From Schwartzia sp. (in: firmicutes) (GTDB lineage Bacteria > Bacillota > Negativicutes > Selenomonadales > Selenomonadaceae): a stretch of 5,141 nt of DNA. A program made the translations under genes and the position numbers. The DNA lies in assembly GCA_017939945.1 (NCBI GenBank), contig JAGAZS010000062.1, forward strand, positions 1 to 5,141. Direction: 5' to 3'. Shown piece by piece: positions 1-5,114 of the stretch. Positions within the stretch are counted from its first letter, which is position 1; the number at the start of each line of letters is the position of its first letter. The notes under the pieces are model-generated. The model was not told where the DNA came from, ran no database searches, and saw nothing but the letters and a program-made list of their open reading frames with translations.

Positions 1-419
1 ATAATGAAGAAAATCAAAATGAAGACGGCAGGGACGATCCGTAAGAGATTGCTTTTGTCCTGATAGCGGTTGAGCAGGAAGTCAGGCAGCGTCAGCGAGT
101 TGTTCGCCAGCTCGGTGTATTTCCGCAGCCGCGCGGCGACGAGCTTCCAGTTCGCCCATGTGCCGAGCCCGAGACCGAGGGCGATCCAGCCCGCGTTCAG
201 GCCCGCGATATACGCGTAGCCCGGCAGGCCCATCAGCATCCAGCCGCTCATGTCGGACGCTTCCGCGCTCATCGAGATGACCCATGCGCCGAGCTTCCGG
301 CTGCCGAGGATGTAGTCGGACATATTCTGCGTCCGGCGGTAAAAGTAAATGCCGATGAACATCATCACGGAAAGGTAGATGATGAATGCGGCAACGATGG
401 AAATATTCTGCTGCGACAA
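1..419 (-). CDS. putP: Sodium/proline symporter, N-terminal part (runs off left edge)
   Basis: This is the first 139 residues of a Na+-coupled proline transporter of the solute:sodium symporter (SSS) family, an inner-membrane protein that imports proline with sodium. Reading the minus strand from 419 gives a first hydrophobic helix (about residues 6-27), the short polar loop with DYILGSRKLG (35-44), then SAEASDMSGW (51-60) and LMGLPG (62-67). This closely matches E. coli PutP, including the Asp (here D56, equivalent to PutP D55) known to be needed for Na+ binding. ANWKLVAARLR and LTLPDFLLNRYQDKS also follow PutP order. I chose a TTG start at 419-417: an AGGGGG ribosome binding site lies 8 nt upstream, an in-frame TAG sits just before it, and later ATGs (codons 19-20) would cut through the first membrane helix. 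The C-terminal remainder is outside the window. Family assignment is secure; strict proline specificity is inferred from similarity. Confidence 0.93.
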   Translation of the reverse strand, partial: MSQQNISIVAAFIIYLSVMMFIGIYFYRRTQNMSDYILGSRKLGAWVISMSAEASDMSGWMLMGLPGYAYIAGLNAGWIALGLGLGTWANWKLVAARLRKYTELANNSLTLPDFLLNRYQDKSNLLRIVPAVFILIFFI

Positions 420-427
420 GGAAAATT

Positions 428-433
428 CCCCCT
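428..433 (-). promoter_or_regulatory. Ribosome binding site that fixes the putP TTG start
   Basis: On the minus strand the sequence AGGGGG lies 8 nt before TTG at 419. An in-frame TAG overlaps this site, so translation in this frame cannot begin further upstream. This supports the unusual TTG start. Confidence 0.75.
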
Positions 434-452
434 AATTTGCATGATACACAAT

Positions 453-482
453 ATTATACAAAAAAGGGCGGGGGAAAGGCAA
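453..482 (-). promoter_or_regulatory. Candidate sigma-A promoter for putP
   Basis: On the minus strand a perfect TATAAT (458-453) follows TTGCCT (482-477, 4 of 6 matches to the -35 consensus) with an 18-nt spacer. Transcription would start near 446, giving a short leader before the AGGGGG ribosome binding site at 433-428. The prediction rests on sequence match and position only. Confidence 0.6.
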
Positions 483-486
483 GTAA

Positions 487-515
487 TGGAAAGCGGACAA
501 AAAATATGGTATAGT
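487..515 (+). promoter_or_regulatory. Candidate promoter for the FAD-dependent oxidoreductase gene
   Basis: TGGAAA (487-492, 4 of 6 to the -35 consensus) and TATAGT (510-515) are 17 nt apart. TGG immediately before the -10 makes it an extended -10 element. Transcription would start near 522, about 33 nt before the ATG at 555. Its -35 lies only 4 bp from the -35 of the divergent putP promoter. Confidence 0.55.
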
Positions 516-554
516 TTTATAGGAGCCAAGTGTGAAAACGGGGAGAGGAAATGC

Positions 555-1940
555 ATGGGTGTGAAGCAATATGACGTGGCCATTGTAGGCGCGGGGCCGG
601 CGGGATCTTTCGCGGCGTACGAGCTTTTGGCGAAAAAGCCGGAGCTCAAGGTCATCGTCCTCGAAAGCGGCAAGGACATCGACGAGCGGAGCTGCCCGAT
701 CGCGCAGGGGAAAGTGAAACGATGCATCGGGTGCGTGCCGTGCAGCATCATGCGCGGGTTTGGTGGCGCGGGAGCGTTTTCCGACGGGAAGTTCAACTTC
801 ACGACGCAGTTCGGCGGCTGGCTCAACGAGTACCTTGACGACGACGAGGTCATGAAGCTGATTTACTATGTCGATGAAATCAACCAGAAAAACGGCGCGC
901 CCTCCGAGGTGTTCACGACGCAGGGCAGCGATCTCAAAAAACGCGCGCTGGAATTCGACCTGCATCTTCTCGACGCCAGCGTGCGCCATCTCGGCACGGA
1001 AAACAACGTGAAGATGCTGCGCAGGATGTACGATAGTCTGAAAGAGAAAGCGGAGTTCCGCTTCCTTTCGCCGGTCTCGACAATCGAGGCCGACGGCGCG
1101 GGCACCCATGCCCTCGTGCTGGAAAACGGCGAGCGCATCGAGGCGGAGTATCTGATTGTCGCGCCCGGCCGCGCGGGCGCGGAATGGTTCAGCGATGAAT
1201 GCCGCCGCCTCGGCGTCGAGCTTTTGAACAATCAGGTGGACGTGGGCGTGCGCGTCGAGGTGCCCGACGAGGTCTGGGACCATATCACCTCGAAGGTTTA
1301 CGAGGCGAAGCTGGTCTACCGCACGAAGCGGTACGGCGACCTCGTGCGGACGTTCTGCATGAATCCCCACGGTCATGTGGTCATGGAAAATACCGACGGC
1401 GTCATGACGGTGAACGGTCATTCCTACAGCGACCCGAAGCTGCAAAGCCACAACACGAATTTCGCGCTGCTGGTGTCGAACCGTTTCACCGAGCCCTTCA
1501 AGGAGCCGTACAAATACGGCAAGCGCATTGCGTCGTTTTCGAATATGCTGGCGGGCGGCGCGCTGCTCCAGCGTTACGGCGATCTTTTCAAAGGGCGGCG
1601 CACCGATATGGACCGGCTGTCCAAGAGCTTCACGAAGCCGACCCTGCAGGCGACGCCGGGGGACCTTTCGCTGGTGCTGCCGAAGCGGCACATGGATAAT
1701 ATCCTCGAAATGATCCAGGTGCTGAACAATATCGCGCCGGGCATGACGAACGACGATACCCTGCTTTACGGCGTCGAGGTCAAGTTCTACAGCTCGCGGA
1801 TCACGCTGACGAAGGAACTGGAAATGCCGCTGAAGAATATTTTTGCGGCGGGCGACGGCGCGGGCGTCACCCGCGGCTTGTCGCAGGCGGGCGCCAGCGG
1901 CGTCTACGTCGCGCGGACGATCCTGTCGCGCATGGGATAA
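555..1940 (+). CDS. FAD-dependent oxidoreductase (COG2509-like), 461 aa
   Basis: This is a cytosolic flavoprotein of the uncharacterised COG2509 'FAD-dependent dehydrogenase' group; substrate and electron partner are unknown. The N-terminus has a Rossmann dinucleotide-binding site, DVAIVGAGPAGS (7-18), with the ribose-binding acid E37 ending the second strand (VIVLES). A cysteine-rich segment follows with C47, C57, C60 and C63, then GFGGAGAFSDGKFN (68-81), a segment typical of this family. YLIVAPGRAG (about 200-210) resembles the ATG-type FAD motif, and near the C-terminus IFAAGDGAGVTRGLSQAG is the usual last FAD-contact motif. No signal peptide or membrane segment is seen. I chose ATG 555 because GGAGAGG (542-548) is 6 nt upstream and homology starts at once. 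The frame stays open back to 441, but that would begin upstream of the predicted promoter. It is transcribed divergently from putP, and I see no convincing terminator after the stop. Family confidence is high, function unknown. Confidence 0.88.
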   Translation: MGVKQYDVAIVGAGPAGSFAAYELLAKKPELKVIVLESGKDIDERSCPIAQGKVKRCIGCVPCSIMRGFGGAGAFSDGKFNFTTQFGGWLNEYLDDDEVMKLIYYVDEINQKNGAPSEVFTTQGSDLKKRALEFDLHLLDASVRHLGTENNVKMLRRMYDSLKEKAEFRFLSPVSTIEADGAGTHALVLENGERIEAEYLIVAPGRAGAEWFSDECRRLGVELLNNQVDVGVRVEVPDEVWDHITSKVYEAKLVYRTKRYGDLVRTFCMNPHGHVVMENTDGVMTVNGHSYSDPKLQSHNTNFALLVSNRFTEPFKEPYKYGKRIASFSNMLAGGALLQRYGDLFKGRRTDMDRLSKSFTKPTLQATPGDLSLVLPKRHMDNILEMIQVLNNIAPGMTNDDTLLYGVEVKFYSSRITLTKELEMPLKNIFAAGDGAGVTRGLSQAGASGVYVARTILSRMG

Positions 1941-1958
1941 TCCGTTTTAAAAATGGCC

Positions 1959-1987
1959 TTGTGCGGATGACGTTTTTCCTATATACT
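1959..1987 (+). promoter_or_regulatory. Candidate promoter for the receiver-CheX / cheX operon
   Basis: TTGTGC (1959-1964, 3 of 6 to the -35 consensus) and TATACT (1982-1987, 5 of 6 to the -10) are separated by 17 nt in an otherwise AT-rich gap. Transcription would start near 1994, leaving a leader of about 115 nt. The -35 is weak. No sigma-28 motilin-type promoter with correct spacing was found. Confidence 0.45.
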
Positions 1988-2028
1988 ATATCTGGTGACA
2001 AATAAAGAAAAATTTTTCTCATAGTTTT

Positions 2029-2064
2029 TTGGACGGAGGCAGGGATTTAATTCCCAGCGTCGAA
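2029..2064 (+). promoter_or_regulatory. Leader hairpin 1 upstream of the signalling operon
   Basis: GACG (2032-2035) pairs with CGTC (2058-2061). Inside it C2040 pairs with G2057, and GGGA (2042-2045) pairs with TCCC (2052-2055) around a TTTAAT loop. The unpaired 5' side (GAGG) leaves an asymmetric bulge, and outer T-A pairs may extend the stem. It is not followed by a T tract, so it is not an intrinsic terminator. It matches no riboswitch class I recognise. Whether it folds in the cell is an inference. Confidence 0.4.
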
Positions 2065-2071
2065 TATAAAA

Positions 2072-2090
2072 TGTGATTGGATAACTCACA
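2072..2090 (+). promoter_or_regulatory. Inverted repeat / hairpin 2 just before the ribosome binding site
   Basis: TGTGA (2072-2076) and TCACA (2086-2090) form a perfect 5-bp inverted repeat around nine bases. In RNA the stem can grow by two more U-A pairs with C2085 bulged, leaving a GGAU loop (2079-2082). It ends 3 nt before the AAGGTGG ribosome binding site (2094-2100). A GGA in a loop next to a ribosome binding site is the arrangement CsrA-type regulators bind. As DNA, the half-sites match CRP/FNR-like sites, but with spacing 9 rather than 6. Its position, well downstream of the predicted start of transcription, favours an RNA role. Confidence 0.4.
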
Positions 2091-2108
2091 AGCAAGGTGG
2101 GAACGCAA

Positions 2109-2972
2109 ATGGAACGGATCAAGGTTTTGGTAGTGGACGACTCGCGCGTTAGCTGCGCGATGCTCGCCAATATGATGTCGAAGACGAATTTCGAGGTTTG
2201 CGGCATGGCCTCGAATGCCGCTGACGCGGTGCTCAAATACCAGACGCTTCGCCCGATGGCGGTCACGATGGACATGAACCTGCCCGACGCCGACGGTATC
2301 GAATGCAGCCGCCGGATCCGGGAGATCGACCCGGACGCGCGCATCGTCATGATCAGCGCGATGAAGGACGCGAGCCTGATGGAACGCGGACGCGAGGCCG
2401 GCATATCTTCTTTCCTGCAAAAGCCGGTCAGTCCGTATGAGCTGATTGACGCGCTTTCCTGCATCGTTTCCGACGACGTGAAGCGGACCACGGGGCTTCG
2501 TGACCTTTATATCCAGTCTTTCGCCAAAGTGCTGCGTCAGAGCCTGTTCAGTCTCGTCGGCGTTCACAGCGAGGTCAGCACGGATCGGGCGGAGGGGTCG
2601 TATCTCGACATCCCTTCCGGCATCGCCGTCATCATCGGTTTGACGGGCTGCCCGATGGGCCGCGCCATTGTCTATATGGATACGGACACCATGTACGGCG
2701 TCGCAAGAGCTATCCTGATGAAGGGCGACGATGAGAAGCTGACGGCCGAGGAAGCCAGCGACGTCATCGAGGAAGCCGCGAATATTATTGCGGGACGCTG
2801 CGCGTCCGTCGTCAACGACCTCAAGGACGTAGATATGCGGATTTCGCCGCCGGGCACGATTGTCGGCAAGAATATCCGCGTCGCGAATTTCAAGATTGCC
2901 TCGTATTATATCCAGGCGCAGACACGCTTCGGGAATATTTGCATGAACGTAGGTTTCGCTGAGGGGGAATGA
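2109..2972 (+). CDS. Response regulator receiver domain fused to a CheX-like phosphatase domain, 287 aa
   Basis: This is a cytosolic two-domain signalling protein. Residues 1-120 are a CheY-like receiver: acidic pair D10-D11, phospho-accepting D55 (in TMDMNLPDADG), S83 and K105 followed by P106 are all in place, so it should be phosphorylated by a histidine kinase. Residues about 130-287 form a CheC/CheX/FliY-type domain instead of a DNA-binding output. The phosphatase signature D/S-x3-E-x2-N-x21/22-P is intact as D218, E222, N225 and P247/P248, so it probably speeds hydrolysis of an aspartyl phosphate, either its own or that of a partner regulator. I chose ATG 2109 because AAGGTGG (2094-2100) lies 8 nt upstream. 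An in-frame GTG at 2097 falls inside that ribosome binding site and is unlikely. The stop is 4 nt before cheX, so the two are co-transcribed. The kinase partner is not in the window. Confidence 0.92.
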   Translation: MERIKVLVVDDSRVSCAMLANMMSKTNFEVCGMASNAADAVLKYQTLRPMAVTMDMNLPDADGIECSRRIREIDPDARIVMISAMKDASLMERGREAGISSFLQKPVSPYELIDALSCIVSDDVKRTTGLRDLYIQSFAKVLRQSLFSLVGVHSEVSTDRAEGSYLDIPSGIAVIIGLTGCPMGRAIVYMDTDTMYGVARAILMKGDDEKLTAEEASDVIEEAANIIAGRCASVVNDLKDVDMRISPPGTIVGKNIRVANFKIASYYIQAQTRFGNICMNVGFAEGE

Positions 2973-2976
2973 GGGC

Positions 2977-3438
2977 ATGGATGCAAAATTGGTCAATCCA
3001 TTTATCGACGCCCTTGTCGCCGTAATGCCTCAAATGGGCTTCGAAGTGCCGAAGCGCACAAAGATGGGAGTCAAGAACCAGACCTGCAAGAGCCTCGGCG
3101 TCTCCATTATCGTCGGCTTCACCAAAGGCCTTCGCGGAAACGTCGTCTACAATATGTCGGCGGACGCGGCGAAATTCGTGGCGTCGAAAATGATGATGGG
3201 AATGCCCGTGGCGGAAATGGACGAGATGGCGCAAAGCGCGCTGTCGGAGATGAGCAATATGCTGACTGCCAACGCCGCGACGAATCTGGCGGCGATGGGC
3301 TACACGGTGGATATTTCCACGCCGAGCCTGACGGTCGGGCAGGATTTCCAGATCAAGATCAGCAGCGAGAATTATCTCGTGGTGGAAATGGATCTCGGCG
3401 GACAGATCATGGAGCTGAACATCGCCGTGCAGGCATGA
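2977..3438 (+). CDS. cheX: CheX-type CheY-P phosphatase, 153 aa
   Basis: This is a stand-alone CheX-family protein, expected to dephosphorylate CheY-P or another receiver in the cytosol. Its length is typical for CheX. The catalytic signature S87-x3-E91-x2-N94-x21-P116 is complete; E and N are the catalytic residues known from Thermotoga CheX (E96, N99). The segment IIVGFTKGLRGNVVYNMS (44-61) lines up with IIGLTGCPMGRAIVYMDT in the C-terminal domain of the upstream gene, so the two appear to be paralogous. GAGGGGG (2961-2967), located inside the end of the previous gene, is the ribosome binding site, 9 nt before ATG 2977. The gap to the previous stop is 4 nt, so translation is probably coupled. 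A strong terminator follows directly. CheX proteins commonly dimerise, so pairing with the upstream fusion is possible (inference). The pathway served (flagellar chemotaxis or another) cannot be told here. Confidence 0.9.
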   Translation: MDAKLVNPFIDALVAVMPQMGFEVPKRTKMGVKNQTCKSLGVSIIVGFTKGLRGNVVYNMSADAAKFVASKMMMGMPVAEMDEMAQSALSEMSNMLTANAATNLAAMGYTVDISTPSLTVGQDFQIKISSENYLVVEMDLGGQIMELNIAVQA

Positions 3439-3443
3439 GAATC

Positions 3444-3476
3444 AAAAAAAGTGGGGGCGAAAGCCCCGCTTTTTTT
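3444..3476 (+). terminator. Intrinsic terminator after cheX
   Basis: GGGGC (3454-3458) pairs with GCCCC (3463-3467) around a GAAA tetraloop. With G3453 bulged the stem extends by T-G, G-C and A-T pairs into the flanking A tract. Seven T residues (3470-3476) follow. The long A tract opposite the T tract suggests it may also work in the reverse direction. Confidence 0.93.
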
Positions 3477-3499
3477 ATACATGCAGGAAATTGGAGAGC

Positions 3500-3526
3500 T
3501 TTAGAGAATTATAGATAGAGTATGAT
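3500..3526 (+). promoter_or_regulatory. Weak candidate promoter for rmlA-rmlC
   Basis: TATGAT (3521-3526, 5 of 6 to the -10 consensus) lies just before the rmlA ribosome binding site. The best upstream partner, TTTAGA (3500-3505), is only 15 nt away, and TTGGAG (3491-3496) is 24 nt away, so the -35 is uncertain. A promoter somewhere in 3477-3530 is expected because a strong terminator precedes this gap. Confidence 0.35.
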
Positions 3527-3541
3527 GCAGGGGGGAGAACA

Positions 3542-4417
3542 GTGATACGGAAGGGAATCATTCTCGCGGGCGGATCGGGGACGCGTCTTTATCCATTGAC
3601 CCGCGTCGTTTCAAAGCAGCTGATGCCGGTGTATGACAAGCCGATGATTTATTATCCGCTTTCGACGCTGATGTTGGCGGGGATTCGGGAAATCCTCGTA
3701 ATCACGACGCCGCAGGACAGTGAGAATTTTCGGTCCTTGTTGGGCGACGGCAGCCAATGGGGGCTTGAACTTTCCTATGCCGTGCAGCCAAATCCCGACG
3801 GGCTGGCGCAGGCGTTCCTGATCGGGGAGGATTTCATCGCGGGCGATAGCTGCGCGCTGATTCTCGGCGACAATATTTTTTACGGCTCCGATTTGGCCGT
3901 TTCCCTCCAGCGGGCGGCAAAACAGGAGGACGGAGCGACGGTATTCGCTTACTATGTCAGCGATCCGGAGCGTTACGGCGTCGTGGAGTTCGATTCGTCG
4001 GGCACGGCTGTGAGCCTTGAGGAAAAGCCGAAGAAGCCCCGCTCGAATTTCGCGGTGACGGGACTCTATTTTTACGACAGGGACATCGTGGAAATCGCCG
4101 GGAACGTCAAGCCGTCGGCCCGGGGCGAGCTGGAAATCACCGATGTGAACCGCGAATATCTTTCGCGGGGCAAACTGCGCGTGGAAAAAATGCGGCGCGG
4201 CTTCGCATGGCTCGATACGGGGACCCATGAGACGCTTCTGGCGGCGGCGTCCTTCGTGCAGACAATCCAGGCGCGGCAAGGCCTCAAAATCGCCTGCGTC
4301 GAGGAAATCGCTTTCCGTATGGGCTATATCAACGCGGAGCAGGTGGAACGGCTGGCGAAGCCGCTTTTGAAAAACGAGTACGGGAAATATTTGCGGCGGA
4401 TTGTCAAAGAGGGATGA
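3542..4417 (+). CDS. rmlA: Glucose-1-phosphate thymidylyltransferase, 291 aa
   Basis: RmlA (RfbA) joins dTTP and glucose-1-phosphate to make dTDP-glucose and pyrophosphate, the first step of dTDP-L-rhamnose synthesis, in the cytosol. The nucleotidyltransferase signature GGSGTRLYPLT (10-20) is present with R15 and K25, followed by KPMIYYPLSTLMLAGI (33-48). LGDNIFYG (108-115) carries the Mg-binding D110, EEKPKKPRS (160-168) carries K162, and GFAWLDTGT (220-228) supplies the second metal ligand D225. RGELEITDVN (194-203) is also conserved. The length is normal for the family. The start is GTG 3542: AGGGGGGAG (3529-3537) sits just upstream and the protein aligns from its first residues. It follows the cheX terminator and is 26 nt upstream of rmlC, so the two form an operon. 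RmlA enzymes are typically feedback-inhibited by dTDP-rhamnose. The sugar would feed surface polysaccharide or glycan. Confidence is high. Confidence 0.96.
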   Translation: MIRKGIILAGGSGTRLYPLTRVVSKQLMPVYDKPMIYYPLSTLMLAGIREILVITTPQDSENFRSLLGDGSQWGLELSYAVQPNPDGLAQAFLIGEDFIAGDSCALILGDNIFYGSDLAVSLQRAAKQEDGATVFAYYVSDPERYGVVEFDSSGTAVSLEEKPKKPRSNFAVTGLYFYDRDIVEIAGNVKPSARGELEITDVNREYLSRGKLRVEKMRRGFAWLDTGTHETLLAAASFVQTIQARQGLKIACVEEIAFRMGYINAEQVERLAKPLLKNEYGKYLRRIVKEG

Positions 4418-4443
4418 TCCTGCATATTATGAGGTGAGATTAC

Positions 4444-5013
4444 ATGTTGGAGATTCGGGAAACGAATTTGAAGGGCGTTTTCGAGATTACGCCGAAGGTG
4501 TTCGGCGACGCGCGGGGCTGGTTCCTGGAAAGCTGGTCGGACCGCGAGCTGAAGGCGGCGGGCATCGATGCCGTTTTCGTGCAGGACAATCACTCGTTCT
4601 CTGCGGAGAAAGGAACGCTGCGCGGGCTGCATTACCAGCTGAATCCGATGGCGCAGGCAAAAATCCTGCGCGTGACGCGGGGCGAGATTTTCGACGTGGC
4701 GGTGGATATCCGCAAGGGTTCGCCGCAGTATGCCCGGTGGGCGGGCGTGCGCCTGTCGGCGGAAAACAAGAAACAGCTTTTCATCCCTCGGGGCTTTGCC
4801 CACGGATTCATCACGCTGACCGACGACGTCGAGGTGCAGTACAAGGCGGACAATTATTATTCGCCGGAGCACGACGGCGGCGTCCGCTGGGACGATCCTG
4901 AAATCGGCGTCGCATGGCCGATACGTCCCGTAATTCTTTCGGACAAGGACAGGAATGCGCCGCTCCTCGCCGAGCGCGCCGCGTCGGGACTGAATTTTGT
5001 CTATGAGGGCTAA
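4444..5013 (+). CDS. rmlC: dTDP-4-dehydrorhamnose 3,5-epimerase, 189 aa
   Basis: RmlC (RfbC) epimerises C3 and C5 of dTDP-4-keto-6-deoxyglucose, the third step to dTDP-L-rhamnose; it is a cytosolic cupin-fold dimer. Expected motifs run in order: FGDARGWFLESW (20-31), QDNHSFS (47-53), GTLRGLHYQ (57-65) with catalytic H63 and substrate-contacting R60, K73 in AKILRV, GEIFDVAVDIRKGSP (80-94), and IPRGFAHGF (114-122). The tyrosine region DNYYSPEHDGG (136-146) provides the acid, and LSDKDRNAP (165-173) holds D169, the partner of the catalytic His. Length is typical of the family. ATG 4444 is preceded by GAGGTGAG (4431-4438). The gene follows rmlA by 26 nt without a terminator. rmlB and rmlD do not follow immediately: a new promoter and an unrelated start come next, so they must be elsewhere or further downstream. 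Confidence is high. Confidence 0.96.
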   Translation: MLEIRETNLKGVFEITPKVFGDARGWFLESWSDRELKAAGIDAVFVQDNHSFSAEKGTLRGLHYQLNPMAQAKILRVTRGEIFDVAVDIRKGSPQYARWAGVRLSAENKKQLFIPRGFAHGFITLTDDVEVQYKADNYYSPEHDGGVRWDDPEIGVAWPIRPVILSDKDRNAPLLAERAASGLNFVYEG

Positions 5014-5018
5014 TAGGG

Positions 5019-5040
5019 AATTTTTCTTAGAAAATTTTTT
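5019..5040 (+). terminator. Weak AT-rich hairpin with T tract after rmlC
   Basis: TTTTC (5022-5026) pairs with GAAAA (5030-5034) around a TTA loop, and a second short A-T stem is possible beyond a T-T mismatch. Six T residues follow (5035-5040). The stem has a single G-C pair, so it would be an inefficient terminator at best; it may only be AT-rich intergenic sequence. Confidence 0.3.
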
Positions 5041-5049
5041 ATAAAAGGC

Positions 5050-5078
5050 TTGCGTTGGATAAATCTTTGCTATATAAT
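5050..5078 (+). promoter_or_regulatory. Candidate promoter for the gene at the right edge
   Basis: A perfect TATAAT (5073-5078) lies 17 nt after TTGCGT (5050-5055, 3 of 6 to the -35). Transcription would start near 5085, about 30 nt before the chosen ATG. This makes the downstream gene a transcription unit separate from rmlA-rmlC. Confidence 0.6.
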
Positions 5079-5099
5079 AAAGCTGAATCAATATCAGAC

Positions 5100-5106
5100 A
5101 AGGAGG
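5100..5106 (+). promoter_or_regulatory. Strong ribosome binding site choosing between two ATGs
   Basis: AAGGAGG is a near-perfect Shine-Dalgarno. In-frame ATGs occur at 5109 and 5115. The first is only 2 nt from it and the second 8 nt away, so 5115 is the likely start. Confidence 0.8.
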
Positions 5107-5114
5107 TAATGAAA

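Noticed and set aside
441..554. A 38-codon N-terminal extension of the oxidoreductase starting at 441
   Set aside because: The extension lacks a good ribosome binding site, would begin upstream of the predicted promoter and overlaps the putP promoter; the family-like sequence begins right after ATG 555.
432..1691. Long open frame on the minus strand opposite the oxidoreductase gene
   Set aside because: Its product is rich in His, Arg, Ala and Val in a pattern typical of an antisense reading of a GC-rich gene, with no recognisable motif. The plus-strand gene has clear FAD motifs.
1948..1970. Possible sigma-28 (motility) promoter: TAAA followed by GCGGATGA
   Set aside because: The spacing is 11 nt rather than about 15 between TAAA and the GCCGATAA-like box, and the box has two mismatches.
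1994..2108. Cyclic-di-GMP or other known riboswitch in the leader
   Set aside because: I could not find the conserved core sequences of the GEMM class or any other riboswitch I know; the hairpins look simple.
2019..2996. Minus-strand open frame opposite the receiver-CheX gene
   Set aside because: It is an antisense shadow; the plus strand encodes an intact receiver and CheX-like domain with all key residues.
3611..4279. Minus-strand open frame opposite rmlA
   Set aside because: No ribosome binding site or family motif; it lies entirely within a clear rmlA.
4324..5091. Minus-strand open frame opposite rmlC and the right-hand gap
   Set aside because: Its beginning lies across the promoter of the right-hand gene and the rest is antisense to a fully conserved rmlC.
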